Made by a program: the position numbers and the translations under genes
Notes under the pieces: generated by a model
Told to the model about the DNA's origin: nothing
The model's input: the letters and a program-made list of their open reading frames with translations, nothing else
Database searches by the model: none
Shown: positions 5,676-14,977 of the stretch, in pieces
Layout of the letters: each line of letters begins with the position of its first letter
How positions within the stretch are numbered: position 1 is the stretch's first letter
Origin: a virus
IMG/VR virus record: IMGVR_UViG_3300031539_000405
Span: 1 to 20,174 of that record
Reading direction: 5' to 3' (one strand)
DNA length: 20,174 nucleotides

Positions 5676-7868
5676 ATGGAAGAGTTTATTAAAAATATAC
5701 CTACTTGGAATAATGGTGTTTGGGAAACTACATCTTTTACATTAGATGAGTTTAAATCATTTATTACGGGGTTGTTTAAAGAACCTGGAAAATACCAGTT
5801 TGATCAAGATACGTTGTCTATTGGTAAACAAGAAGCTAATAGATTTGAAAAATTAGGATACTATTGTGCTAAACCTTTTAAATCAAAAGACTTTGTTGAT
5901 TACTGGAACCTGGAAAAAGAGAAATGTAGAAAAGGATTAATTATTAAAAACAATAATACTACTTGGTTTTTAACTCGGGATTATTATATGTGGTTAAACT
6001 TCTTACCTATTTTTGATAAAGAGAAAACTAAGTTTGGTTTTGCTAAATTGAGAGATGCTCAGTATCATATGGCTTTGTATGAACTTTTAGCAGAATTAAA
6101 TTATAAACATGCAGCTATTTTAAAAAAACGGCAAATTGCCTCAAGTTACTTTCATGCAGGTAAACTAATAAATCAGTTATGGTTTGAAGAAGGTGTTACC
6201 TTAAAAATGGGAGCAGCTCTTAAAGATTATATTAATGAAAAAGGTACTTGGAAATTTCTAGATGAATATGCTAACTTTTTAAATGAGCACACTGCTTGGT
6301 ACAGACCTATGAACCCTAAAAAGGTTCTTATGTGGCAACAGAAAGTAGAAGAAAAAGTAAATGGTAGAACTAAAGATAGAGGACTGAAAGGTACTATACA
6401 AGGTATGTCTTTTGAAAAAGATCCTACTAACTCTGTAGGTGGTCCGGTTAAATACTTTTTTCATGAAGAAGCCGGTATTGCACCTAAAATGGATCAAACT
6501 TATGAATACATTAGACCAGCATTAAAATCAGGATTTGTAACAACAGGGTTGTTTATAGCTGCAGGATCAGTGGGTGATTTAGATCAGTGTGAACCTTTAA
6601 AAGATATGATTGTAAATCCGGCATCTAATGATATCTTTTCAGTAGAAAGTAATTTAATAGATAATAAAGGTACATTGGGTTTATCTGGTTTGTTTATTCC
6701 TGAACAATGGTCAATGCCTCCTTTTATAGATGACTATGGTAATTCTAAAGTTGAAGAAGCTTTAAGTGCTTTAGAAGAACAATTTAGTAATTGGAAAAAA
6801 GATTTAACTCCGGAGCAGTATCAGTTAAGAATATCTCAGCATCCTAGAAATATAAAAGAAGCTTTTGCTACAAGAACGGTATCTAAATTTCCACAACACT
6901 TACTGTCACATCAAGCAGAAAGAATTAGAAATAAAGAATATCCTTATGAGTTCTTAGATATATTTTCAGATGGTCAGGGGAAACCCCAAGTAAAAATAAC
7001 AACTAAGTTACCTGTGTCTGAATTTCCTGTTTCTAAAAAAGCTACTGATAAAACAGGAGTTTTAGTAGTTTGGGAAAGACCTGTTGAAAACCCAGAATTC
7101 AATATGTATTATGCATCTATTGACCCGGTATCCGAGGGGAAAACAGTAAGCTCTGAATCATTGTGTTCTATATATGTTTATAAAAGAAAAATACAAGTTA
7201 AAAAAATTAACGGTACAGAAGTAACTACATATGTTGAAAGAGATAAAGTTGTTGCTGCTTGGTGTGGTAGATTTGATGATATAAATAAAACACATGAAAG
7301 ATTAAGATTAATCATAGAGTGGTACAATGCTAAAACTTTAGTTGAAAATAACATATCTCTTTTTATTAATTATATGATTGGTTTAAATAAACAAAAATAT
7401 TTAGTGAGAAGAGATGAAATGGTTTTTTTAAAAGAGTTAGGTTCTAATTTATCTGTATACCAAGATTATGGTTGGAAAAATACGGGACGGTTATTTAAAG
7501 ATCATTTATTAAGTTATGTAATAGAATATCTAAAAGAAAGTATTGATGAAGAAACAAAACCAGATGGAACAGTAGTTAAAACTACATATGGTGTGGAAAG
7601 AATTCCGGATCCAATGCTAATTGTAGAAATGCAAGCATATGAAGAAGGACTTAACGTGGATAGACTAGTTTCTTTTGCAGCATTAGTTGCTTATATTAAA
7701 ATATTAGAATCTAATACTGGTATAAAAGAGAGAGTTGAGAAAGATGATGCTGCTAAAAATTTGGAAAAGTCCACAAAATTGTATAAATTAAATAAGAGCC
7801 CGTTTCGGCATTTATCACCAAACAAAGCTCAAGGTGTAAGAAAAAGCGCATTTAAAAATCTTAAATAA
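5676..7868 (+). CDS. terL: Terminase large subunit (packaging ATPase and nuclease)
   Basis: 730 residues, the length expected of crAss-like TerL. The ATPase domain has a divergent Walker A at about 150-157 (KKRQIASS) and a Walker B, KYFFHEEAG, with catalytic E264/E265. The RNase H-like nuclease domain shows D483 in YYASIDPVSEG, E557 in TLVENN and D662 in NVDRLVSFAAL, the three expected acidic metal ligands. The enzyme cuts concatemeric DNA and pumps it into the prohead through the portal encoded immediately downstream (6-base gap). An N-terminal extension of about 140 residues precedes the ATPase core. The lack of the usual GK(S/T) in Walker A is seen in other terminases and does not suggest loss of function. 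The start ATG follows an A/T-rich leader without a Shine-Dalgarno site. Confidence 0.93.
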   Translation: MEEFIKNIPTWNNGVWETTSFTLDEFKSFITGLFKEPGKYQFDQDTLSIGKQEANRFEKLGYYCAKPFKSKDFVDYWNLEKEKCRKGLIIKNNNTTWFLTRDYYMWLNFLPIFDKEKTKFGFAKLRDAQYHMALYELLAELNYKHAAILKKRQIASSYFHAGKLINQLWFEEGVTLKMGAALKDYINEKGTWKFLDEYANFLNEHTAWYRPMNPKKVLMWQQKVEEKVNGRTKDRGLKGTIQGMSFEKDPTNSVGGPVKYFFHEEAGIAPKMDQTYEYIRPALKSGFVTTGLFIAAGSVGDLDQCEPLKDMIVNPASNDIFSVESNLIDNKGTLGLSGLFIPEQWSMPPFIDDYGNSKVEEALSALEEQFSNWKKDLTPEQYQLRISQHPRNIKEAFATRTVSKFPQHLLSHQAERIRNKEYPYEFLDIFSDGQGKPQVKITTKLPVSEFPVSKKATDKTGVLVVWERPVENPEFNMYYASIDPVSEGKTVSSESLCSIYVYKRKIQVKKINGTEVTTYVERDKVVAAWCGRFDDINKTHERLRLIIEWYNAKTLVENNISLFINYMIGLNKQKYLVRRDEMVFLKELGSNLSVYQDYGWKNTGRLFKDHLLSYVIEYLKESIDEETKPDGTVVKTTYGVERIPDPMLIVEMQAYEEGLNVDRLVSFAALVAYIKILESNTGIKERVEKDDAAKNLEKSTKLYKLNKSPFRHLSPNKAQGVRKSAFKNLK

Positions 7869-7874
7869 AAAAAT

Positions 7875-10631
7875 ATGCAAGTAGTTTCAGCAATGCAACT
7901 TAAGAAAGGTGTTAAATCTAAAGAAAATAGAATGGGTGCAATAACCCAGCCTTTACAGTTTTTACCAAACAAAGAAAAAGATAGAGAATGGGCAGCATGG
8001 AATCTTGATTGGCTTGAGTGGAACGGAGTAAAACAAATAAACAAAAAATCTAGAAGACTCTTAAAAAATTATAAGTTAGCTCAAGGTGTTATAGATAAAA
8101 CAGATTACATTGTAGAAGAAGATCCTGAGTATAGAGATGTTATAGAATATCTTACTCAAGAAGATGACACAGCTTTAGAGTTAAAATTTTATCCTATTAT
8201 TCCTAACGTTATAAATGTACTTACTTCAGAATTTGCTAAAAGAAATACTAAAGTAACTTATAGAGCTGTAGATGAGTATTCTTACAATGAGCTTTTGGAA
8301 CAAAAAAGAACAATGATTGAAGATGTTCTATTATCTGAAGCTCAAACTAAAATAATTGCTGCTATGATGGAACAGGGAATGAACCCTGAGTCAGAAGAAG
8401 CTCAACAACAACTTAATCCTGAAAATCTTAAGTCACTACCTGAAATAGAAAGTTTCTTTAAAAAAGATTACCGTTCTATGTATGAGCAGTGGGCAGAGCA
8501 CCAACACAGAGTAGATGTAGAAAGATTTAGATTTGAAGAGTTAGAGGAAAGAGGTTTCCGTGACATGCTTATTACAGATTCTGAATTCTTTCATTTTAGA
8601 ATGATGGAAGATGATTATGATGTTGAGTTGTGGAACCCTTTGCTTACTTTTTATCATAAAGCTCCGGGAACTAGATATATGTCAGATGCTCATTGGATTG
8701 GGAAAACAGAAATGATCACTGTAGCAGACGCTATTGATAAATATGGATATCTTATGACAGAAGATCAAATGGAGGCCTTAGAAGCAGTCTATCCTATAAG
8801 ATCAGCTGGTTATACAATAGGAGGTCAACAGAATGATGGTTCTTTTTATGATACTTCACGTTCTCATGAATGGAATACTAACATGCCTTCTCTAGCAATG
8901 AGACAATATACTTCAGCAGTAGGTCAAAGAGTAGCTGGAGGAGCAGATCCAATTAACCAAGTATTATATAACAGTGAAGATTTTGATAATGAGGGAACTG
9001 CGTATCTGGTACGGGAAACTGTTGTATATTGGAAATCACAAAGAAAACTGGGTCATTTAACTAAAATAGATGATACAGGAGATGTAGTTCAAGAAATTAT
9101 AACAGAGGATTATAAAGTATTAGATAAACCTGTTTATGATAATAGATTAATGAAAAACAAAACTAGAGATAATTTAGTATTTGGTGAACACATTGATTGG
9201 ATTTATGTAAATGAGGTATGGGGTGGTGTAAAATTAGGACCAAACTTACCTAGTTTTTGGGGGATGAATAATCCAGACGGATTTGCCCCTATTTATTTAG
9301 GTATAGATAAAAATGAAATAGGACCTGTAAGATTTCAATTTAAAGGAGATAACAGTTTGTACGGTTGTAAAATGCCTGTAGAAGGAGCTGTTTTTTCTGA
9401 TAGAAATACTAAATCAACTGCTCTGGTAGATCTTATGAAACCTTTTCAAATTGCATACAACTTAGTAAATAATCAAATTGCAGATATATTAGTAGATGAA
9501 TTAGGTACGGTAATTCTTTTGGATCAAAACGGATTGCCTAAACATTCTCTTGGTGAAGATTGGGGTAAAGGTAACTACGCTAAAGCTTATGTTGCTATGA
9601 AGAACTTCCAGATTCTTCCATTAGATACTACAATAACTAATACCGAAAACCCACTTAATTTCCAGCATTTCCAAAAACTAGACATGGAACAATCTAATAG
9701 ATTAATGTCTAGAGTACAGCTAGGGAATTATTTTAAACAACAAGCTTACGAAACTATTGGTATTACACCGCAAAGATTAGGTCAACAAATTGGTCAACAA
9801 GATACAGCTACGGGAATCCAACAATCTGTAAATGCGTCTCATGCTCAAACAGAAATGTATTTTATACAACACTCTGATTATTTAATGCCTAGAGTGCACG
9901 AGATGAGAACTAACTTAGCTCAGTATTATCAGTCTACAAAACCATCAGTAAGATTAACTTATCAAACTACTAATGAAGACAAAATAAACTTTGAAATTAA
10001 TGGTGTAGATTTATTACTTAGAGATCTTAATATATTTTGTAGTACTACAGCTAATCATAGATTTGTGTTAGAACAGTTAAAGCAAATGGCTATTTCTAAT
10101 AATACCACTGGAGCTTCTATTTATGATTTAGGTAGAGTTGTTCAATCTCAATCTATTTCTGAGCTTAATAGTGTAATAAAAGCTTCTGAAGAAAAAGTTC
10201 AACAACAAATACAACAAGAGCAAGCGCATCAACAAAAACTTCAGGAACAAGAAATACAAGCTAGAGCTGCAGAAGAACAAGCTAAACGTGATCAAACTGC
10301 TGCTGAAAAAGAAAAAGACAGAAGAAAAGATATTCTTGTTGCTGAAATTAGAGCTGCCGGTTACGGTGCTATGCAAGATGTGGATCAAAACTTACAATCT
10401 GATTATGTAGATTACATGGATAAACTTCAAGAATCAGAAAGATATCAGGCACAAACATCCTTACAAAGAGATAAGATGACTAATGATACTATGCTTAAAA
10501 CTGAAAAGCTTCAGATTGAAAGAGAAAAACTACAAGCTCAAAGAGAAATAGCAGAAAAACAACTACAAGTAGCTAAAGAAAATAAAAATAAATACGATTT
10601 TAAACCAGAAAAAAGTAAAGGAAAAGAATAG
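7875..10631 (+). CDS. Portal protein, crAss-like, with long coiled-coil C-terminus
   Basis: 918 residues, immediately after TerL. The middle region carries stretches typical of crAss-like portals, such as YDVELWNPLLTFYHK at 248-262 and the following SDAHWIGKTEMI. The portal forms the ring at one head vertex through which DNA passes and to which the neck attaches. Residues about 765-830 and 855-905 are very rich in Gln, Glu and Lys with heptad-like spacing, so the C-terminus is a long coiled coil; it may form a barrel extending into the capsid. That tail makes the protein longer than I would expect for the family. ATG 7875 is the first start after terL; M20 (ATG 7932) is possible. Confidence 0.88.
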   Translation: MQVVSAMQLKKGVKSKENRMGAITQPLQFLPNKEKDREWAAWNLDWLEWNGVKQINKKSRRLLKNYKLAQGVIDKTDYIVEEDPEYRDVIEYLTQEDDTALELKFYPIIPNVINVLTSEFAKRNTKVTYRAVDEYSYNELLEQKRTMIEDVLLSEAQTKIIAAMMEQGMNPESEEAQQQLNPENLKSLPEIESFFKKDYRSMYEQWAEHQHRVDVERFRFEELEERGFRDMLITDSEFFHFRMMEDDYDVELWNPLLTFYHKAPGTRYMSDAHWIGKTEMITVADAIDKYGYLMTEDQMEALEAVYPIRSAGYTIGGQQNDGSFYDTSRSHEWNTNMPSLAMRQYTSAVGQRVAGGADPINQVLYNSEDFDNEGTAYLVRETVVYWKSQRKLGHLTKIDDTGDVVQEIITEDYKVLDKPVYDNRLMKNKTRDNLVFGEHIDWIYVNEVWGGVKLGPNLPSFWGMNNPDGFAPIYLGIDKNEIGPVRFQFKGDNSLYGCKMPVEGAVFSDRNTKSTALVDLMKPFQIAYNLVNNQIADILVDELGTVILLDQNGLPKHSLGEDWGKGNYAKAYVAMKNFQILPLDTTITNTENPLNFQHFQKLDMEQSNRLMSRVQLGNYFKQQAYETIGITPQRLGQQIGQQDTATGIQQSVNASHAQTEMYFIQHSDYLMPRVHEMRTNLAQYYQSTKPSVRLTYQTTNEDKINFEINGVDLLLRDLNIFCSTTANHRFVLEQLKQMAISNNTTGASIYDLGRVVQSQSISELNSVIKASEEKVQQQIQQEQAHQQKLQEQEIQARAAEEQAKRDQTAAEKEKDRRKDILVAEIRAAGYGAMQDVDQNLQSDYVDYMDKLQESERYQAQTSLQRDKMTNDTMLKTEKLQIEREKLQAQREIAEKQLQVAKENKNKYDFKPEKSKGKE

Positions 10632-10672
10632 AGATTATCTTTTTGCCATATAATGCGTTTTTTATTTTTTTA

Positions 10673-10702
10673 AAACTTATTTATTTTAAATTTAATAAGT
10701 TT
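10673..10702. repeat. Inverted repeat in the portal-scaffold gap
   Basis: Perfect 9-base arms, AAACTTATT at 10673-10681 and AATAAGTTT at 10694-10702, with a 12-base AT-rich loop. A T run (10658-10671) precedes the left arm, but no T run follows the right arm, so it is a poor + strand terminator. Because it lies in the 125-base gap before the scaffold-like gene it could be an operator or an RNA hairpin that tunes head-gene expression. Function uncertain. Confidence 0.35.
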
Positions 10703-10724
10703 ATAATTTAGAAAATACCTATAT

Positions 10725-10752
10725 TATTATTGTACAAACAAACAAAACCAAC
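10725..10752 (+). promoter_or_regulatory. Weak promoter box and AAACCAAC leader before the scaffold-like gene
   Basis: TATTATTG at 10725-10732 matches TAnnTTTG at all but one position, but no TTTG lies about 20 bases upstream, so the promoter is weak or needs help. AAACCAAC at 10745-10752 sits 4 bases before the ATG at 10757. This is the same motif, at similar distance, as before the genes at 13730 and 20077. Confidence 0.35.
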
Positions 10753-10756
10753 AAGT

Positions 10757-12004
10757 ATGTTACAAGAAAATGAAACTATTAACGAATCTACAACGGTAGA
10801 GGAGTTAGATTTAAACATTGATGAGATTTTTGGTGTAGGTGCTGATAGCATTATGACACCAGAAGAAGAAAAGTCAAAGTCTTTTTTTAAAAAAGAGACT
10901 GTAGACACCACGTTCCTTGACAACCCGGATAAACAAACTTCTACTACTGAAGTAAGTCCAGAATCAACTGCGGACATTGACAATTTAGTAGAAGAAACAA
11001 TTCAACAGTTAGATGAATTAATTTCAGAAGAAGAAACTAATCAAGCTAAAGGAGGCAGACCAAAAATAGATAAAAGCGGTCTACTTGAAATAGCTAGTAA
11101 AATGATTGAAGAAGGTAGTTTAATTCCTTTTGATGATGACAAACCATTAGATGAATATACAGCTGCTGACTTCCGTGAGTTATTTGAAGCTAATTTTCAA
11201 GAACGTGAAGCTGCAGTTAAACAACAGGTACCACAAGAGTTTTTTAATTCTTTACCTAGAGAGCTTCAAGTAGCAGCTAAGTATGTTGCTGATGGCGGAC
11301 AGGATCTAAAAGGACTATTCAAAACACTGGCTCAAGTAGAAGAAGTGTTTGAATTAGATGTTACAAATGAAAGAGATCAGGAAGAAATTACAAGACAATA
11401 CTTCTATGCTACTCAATTTGGGACAGCAGAAGAAATTGAAGCAGAAATTGAGGATTTAAAAGATTTAGGTAGATTAGAGAAAAAAGCAGAACAGTTTAAG
11501 CCTAAACTTGACAAAATGCAAGAATCTATTGTTCAGCATAAACTTGCAGAACAAGAGGCACAAAAACAAAGACAAGCTGAAGCTGCTCAATCTTATACAG
11601 AAAATGTGTATAATACACTGTTAAATGGTGAATTAAATGGTTTAAAAATTGACCGTAAAACACAGAGCATGTTGTATAGTGGATTAGTTCAACCTAATTA
11701 TCCATCTATATCTGGCAGAAACACAAATCTGTTAGGGCACTTGTTAGAAAAATATCAGTTTGTAGAACCAAGACATGATTTAATTGCAGAAGCTTTATGG
11801 TTACTTCAGGATCCTGATGGATACCGCTCAAAATTAAAATCACAAGGTTCTAATGAAACTGTAGCTAAAACGGTTAAAACTTTAAAAACAGAAGAAGGTA
11901 GAAGGTTAACCTCTAGTGGTACTAATATAGAATCTCAAGTGAGAACAAACAGTAGCCCTAAAAGAACTTTACAAAAACCAAATAAAAACATATTTAGTAG
12001 ATAA
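10757..12004 (+). CDS. Probable scaffold protein
   Basis: I start the gene at ATG 10757 (415 residues), directly after the AAACCAAC leader; a TTG at 10730 would add nine residues but lies in the putative promoter. The first 100 residues are very acidic and low in complexity (repeated Glu, Asp, Ser, Thr), the centre (about 110-310) is helical with strong charge and a coiled-coil segment (KLDKMQESIVQHKLAEQEAQ and following), and the C-terminus (about 385-415) is basic. A large, acidic, helical protein encoded between portal and major capsid fits a capsid scaffold that guides shell assembly and is then removed. No protease domain is visible. The role is inferred from composition and position. 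Confidence 0.6.
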   Translation: MLQENETINESTTVEELDLNIDEIFGVGADSIMTPEEEKSKSFFKKETVDTTFLDNPDKQTSTTEVSPESTADIDNLVEETIQQLDELISEEETNQAKGGRPKIDKSGLLEIASKMIEEGSLIPFDDDKPLDEYTAADFRELFEANFQEREAAVKQQVPQEFFNSLPRELQVAAKYVADGGQDLKGLFKTLAQVEEVFELDVTNERDQEEITRQYFYATQFGTAEEIEAEIEDLKDLGRLEKKAEQFKPKLDKMQESIVQHKLAEQEAQKQRQAEAAQSYTENVYNTLLNGELNGLKIDRKTQSMLYSGLVQPNYPSISGRNTNLLGHLLEKYQFVEPRHDLIAEALWLLQDPDGYRSKLKSQGSNETVAKTVKTLKTEEGRRLTSSGTNIESQVRTNSSPKRTLQKPNKNIFSR

Positions 12005-12024
12005 ATAAATAAATAAATAAATAA
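12001..12024 (+). repeat. Six tandem ATAA tetranucleotides before the capsid gene
   Basis: Six perfect copies of ATAA, the first overlapping the scaffold-like gene's stop codon. The array puts a TAA in all three frames and is followed by AAACAAAAACAA and the capsid ATG at 12035. An A-rich unpaired leader of this type favours initiation in Bacteroidota, which largely do without Shine-Dalgarno pairing. The length could vary by slippage. Confidence 0.8.
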
Positions 12025-12034
12025 ACAAAAACAA

Positions 12035-13651
12035 ATGAGTACACCAGTTTTAAACAATGGTATTTTTCTACGGGATACCGCTTACCAAGTAAGTTCACAC
12101 GTAGATTCTTATCACTTAGTTAATATGCTAAAAGACGCAGAGCCTATGGATATGGGACCTGTAGATCTTTGGGCTATGTCACAAAAAGTAGAGATGCCAC
12201 TTTATCAAATGGCTAACTTTGGTGGTAAAAACGTAATTATGGTTGACAATGCTCGTGGTGAGTATAAGTGGCAGACTCCTGTATCTCAGGATCTTCCTTA
12301 TATCATTGAGGATATTGAACCAGCCAATGAGTACAAAGGAGTAGATGGTACATCTTTCCGTATTAAACTTAACAAGCGTGAATTTGGTCACGGAGACATT
12401 ATTACTTATGATAAGTATAATGGTGTGGAACTTTACATTACTGATGAAGATATTCTTCCTACAGGTGATGGTTTTGTTTACACAGCTACTTTGGTGAACA
12501 ATGCTAATGCACGTTTTATTGAAAACCGTTTCTTGGCTTCTGGAACTAAGTTTTTCCGCAAAGGTTCTGCACGTGGTGAATACGGAGAAAGATTCTCTGA
12601 TATTTCTACAGGTGCTGGTTTCCGTGAATTCTACAACTTTGTAGGTAATGCTGAAGCTCACGTACATTATTCAATTTCTTCTCGTGCAGATTTGATGTTG
12701 AAAGGTGGTATGAATGCAGATGGTACAGTTCCTGTAACTGAAATCTGGAGAAACTTTGACCGTACAATGGATCCTTCTATTAACTCTTTGGAGGACATGG
12801 TTAAAGTTATGGGTAAAGATAAAGTGAAGAAAGCATTTGACAATGGTGATCTTTCTAGAACTTTCTTGACTCAAATGGAATCAGCACATTTGACTAAAAT
12901 TGCTAAAGACATTGAAACTTACTTGATGTGGGGTCACGGTGGTCGTGTACGTCAGGATGGTCCAGATGATGTTAGATTGTCTGTAGGTCTTTGGAAGCAG
13001 TTGGATAACTCTTTCAAGAGAATCTATAACAAGAATAACTTTACATTAGATTTGTTCCGTGGAGAAATCTATAACTTCTTTAATGGTAAAGTAGAATTTG
13101 AAGGTCCAGATCCAAAACGTCAATTGATTGTACAAACAGGTATGGCAGGTATGCGTTTGGTTAATGAGGCTATCAAAACTGAAGCTATTGCATCAGGTCT
13201 TGTTATCCAGGCTTCTGACATCGGGGCAATCACTGGTAAAGGTATGGACTTGAACTTTGGTTTTGCTTATACTTCATATGTAATCCCATTCCTTGCTAAT
13301 GTTAAGTTTGTTCTTAACCCAGCATTTGACAATGTTCATACTAATGACATTGAGAACCCAATCATTGATGGTTACCCACTTTCTTCTTACTCATTTATTA
13401 TCTTTGATATCACTGATAATACTAATGACAACATTTACTTGTTGAAGAGATCATGGGATCACCAATTGAAGTGGTGGTATCAAAATGGTACTATGGACTA
13501 TATGGGACGTAGCCAAGGTTTCCAATCTTCAGGTCAGTTTAATGGATACCGTGTAATGATGACACAAACTTATCCAGCTATCTGGGTTAAGGATCCATCT
13601 AAAGTATTGAAGATAGTTATGCGCAACCCTGTTACTGGCGGTTCGTTCTAA
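12035..13651 (+). CDS. Major capsid protein (crAss-like, HK97-fold)
   Basis: 538 residues. I recognise it as a crAss-like major capsid protein from its overall sequence, with blocks such as FRDTAYQ-like start (LRDTAYQVSSHVDSYHL), the FFRKGSARGEYGERFSD region near 180, and the ISSRADLMLKGGMNADG region. It would adopt the HK97 fold and form the icosahedral shell. The downstream terminator and the A-rich leader suggest strong expression of a discrete message. Arginine is often encoded by CGT or CGC and leucine by TTG, whereas neighbours such as the terminase use AGA and TTA, which suggests codon selection for high yield. No frameshift or truncation is seen. Confidence 0.9.
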   Translation: MSTPVLNNGIFLRDTAYQVSSHVDSYHLVNMLKDAEPMDMGPVDLWAMSQKVEMPLYQMANFGGKNVIMVDNARGEYKWQTPVSQDLPYIIEDIEPANEYKGVDGTSFRIKLNKREFGHGDIITYDKYNGVELYITDEDILPTGDGFVYTATLVNNANARFIENRFLASGTKFFRKGSARGEYGERFSDISTGAGFREFYNFVGNAEAHVHYSISSRADLMLKGGMNADGTVPVTEIWRNFDRTMDPSINSLEDMVKVMGKDKVKKAFDNGDLSRTFLTQMESAHLTKIAKDIETYLMWGHGGRVRQDGPDDVRLSVGLWKQLDNSFKRIYNKNNFTLDLFRGEIYNFFNGKVEFEGPDPKRQLIVQTGMAGMRLVNEAIKTEAIASGLVIQASDIGAITGKGMDLNFGFAYTSYVIPFLANVKFVLNPAFDNVHTNDIENPIIDGYPLSSYSFIIFDITDNTNDNIYLLKRSWDHQLKWWYQNGTMDYMGRSQGFQSSGQFNGYRVMMTQTYPAIWVKDPSKVLKIVMRNPVTGGSF

Positions 13652-13666
13652 TAATCAATAAGTTAC

Positions 13667-13707
13667 AATCACAGAGGGACATCAATAGCCCTCTGTGATT
13701 TTTTTTT
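13667..13707 (+). terminator. Strong intrinsic terminator after the major capsid gene
   Basis: Perfect 12-bp stem (AATCACAGAGGG at 13667-13678, CCCTCTGTGATT at 13689-13700) with a 10-base loop and a T run at 13699-13707. It would end most transcripts after the capsid gene, keeping capsid level above that of the downstream genes. Confidence 0.93.
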
Positions 13708-13715
13708 AAATTTTT

Positions 13716-13723
13716 AAACCAAC
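13716..13723 (+). promoter_or_regulatory. AAACCAAC leader motif before the post-capsid gene
   Basis: Exact copy of the recurrent motif, six bases before ATG 13730 and joined to it by a run of A. It follows the capsid terminator directly, and no TAnnTTTG box can be seen between them, so the gene may rely on read-through plus this translation-initiation leader. Confidence 0.4.
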
Positions 13724-13729
13724 AAAAAA

Positions 13730-14746
13730 ATGAGTACAGATTTTACAATGGTGGAGGTTCCATCACAAAAGAAAAAAAGTAAGATAGCAATTAGACCTTA
13801 CTTTGATCAAACCCAAGACAACATGGGATTAGAAAACTACAAATTAGTTTTGTATGATGGTGTTGTACATTTTGAGCAATTAGCTTGTTTAGAAAATAAT
13901 GGTATAATAAGATATGTTACTGGATTGAATGAGTTTGCTCCGGAAATTAAATTATTACCAACAGAACAAAAGGAAGCTAAAATTAAACAGATTAGAGAAA
14001 CAATAGCTGAATTAGAAAAAGAACTGGCAGCTAATGTTATTGATCCTGAAGATAAAGATTTTTGGAATAAGGTGCAGTTGTTACGTCCTAACAATAGTGC
14101 GTTTTGGAATAAGATTCATTTGCAATGTAGCAATGAACCTTTATTTTTAGATCCTACAGATCCTTATGATAGAATTAAAATATATGCTATTGAGGCCGGA
14201 GGATTTGATTTAGTAGCTAAAAGTTATGAAGATGCTAAAACTAAAATTCGGGCACCTAAGTTTTATTTGGATAAAGAGGAACAAACTGTTTCAAGTAGAA
14301 CTGAATATAAGAAAATGAGAAATAAAGCATTAGCTGAGTTAGAAACACTTTCTAATAAAAACACTACTAAACTATTCTACATTGCTAAAGTAGTAGATGC
14401 ACATAGTGTTCAATATAGAAAGTCTACACCAACTGATGTAATATATGAAAACATGGATAAGCATATCAATGGTGAAGGAACAGAATCAAATATGGAAAGA
14501 GCTGTAAAATCATTCCTTGATGCTGTGAAATCAGATATGCAATCTTTAAAACTAAGAGCAATTGTAAAAGATTCAGCTTATTATAAGTTAATAACAAATA
14601 AATCAGATGGTTACTTGTATCATACAAAATCTGGATCTATTTTAGGAAGAAATGTATCAGATGTAGTTGAATACTTGAAAAACCCAATGAATGAAGACAT
14701 TTACAAAGCACTTAATGAAGAGATTGAAAAACTTTGGAATATGTAA
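13730..14746 (+). CDS. Hypothetical 338-residue post-capsid protein
   Basis: The N-terminal part (about 18-75) is probably beta-rich (IAIRPYFDQT, YKLVLYDGVVHFEQLA, IIRYVTGLNEF). A coiled-coil helix follows at about 80-103 (EQKEAKIKQIRETIAELEKE), then a mixed region containing a near repeat, DFWNKVQLL (109-117) and AFWNKIHLQ (124-132), and a helical C-terminal half from about 185. The C-terminal end (about 280-336) contains a conserved-looking YHTKSGSILGRNVSDVVEYL stretch. No enzyme motif is visible. A gene of this size after the capsid gene in a crAss-like phage is likely virion- or assembly-related, but I cannot name it. The start lies directly after the A-rich AAACCAAC leader. Confidence 0.65.
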   Translation: MSTDFTMVEVPSQKKKSKIAIRPYFDQTQDNMGLENYKLVLYDGVVHFEQLACLENNGIIRYVTGLNEFAPEIKLLPTEQKEAKIKQIRETIAELEKELAANVIDPEDKDFWNKVQLLRPNNSAFWNKIHLQCSNEPLFLDPTDPYDRIKIYAIEAGGFDLVAKSYEDAKTKIRAPKFYLDKEEQTVSSRTEYKKMRNKALAELETLSNKNTTKLFYIAKVVDAHSVQYRKSTPTDVIYENMDKHINGEGTESNMERAVKSFLDAVKSDMQSLKLRAIVKDSAYYKLITNKSDGYLYHTKSGSILGRNVSDVVEYLKNPMNEDIYKALNEEIEKLWNM

Positions 14747-14765
14747 CTAATTAAATCTATATATA

Positions 14766-14969
14766 ATGAAAAGTGTTAAAAAAACAAGTGTTAAAAAATA
14801 CCAAAAAGGTGCACAAACAGGGGCTACAAATGTAGGTAAAAGTACTACTACTAAAAAAGGTTCTATGGCAACAATGTCTAAAACACCTATTACCCCCAAA
14901 GCTGCATACGGGAGGGCTGTAAAACCAGGTATGATGAAAAAAGGAGGAACTGCTAAAAAATCTAAATAA
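14766..14969 (+). CDS. Small Lys-rich protein 1 (67 residues)
   Basis: Very basic, low-complexity protein dominated by Lys, Thr, Gly and Ala with no acidic residue at all. It ends in MMKKGGTAKKSK; the KKGG motif recurs twice in the next gene product. The first half has near-repeats of the form SVKK (KSVKKTSVKKYQKG). It is probably disordered and able to bind DNA or RNA by charge. It opens a run of seven mini-genes that continues to 16406. No family is recognised; a DNA-associated virion role is inference from charge and from position between capsid and connector genes. Confidence 0.65.
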   Translation: MKSVKKTSVKKYQKGAQTGATNVGKSTTTKKGSMATMSKTPITPKAAYGRAVKPGMMKKGGTAKKSK

Positions 14970-14977
14970 TAATTAAG

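Noticed and set aside
10630-10672. Terminator after the portal gene
   Set aside because: There is a T-rich stretch, but the only stem before it is short and weak, and the good inverted repeat lies after the T run, so no intrinsic terminator can be supported.
12179-12667. 162-residue antisense ORF opposite the capsid gene
   Set aside because: Shadow of the capsid coding frame; Ser/Thr/Ile-rich nonsense composition, no leader and no conserved motif. Other antisense frames, such as those near 18750-19166 and 15088-15453, were rejected for the same reason.
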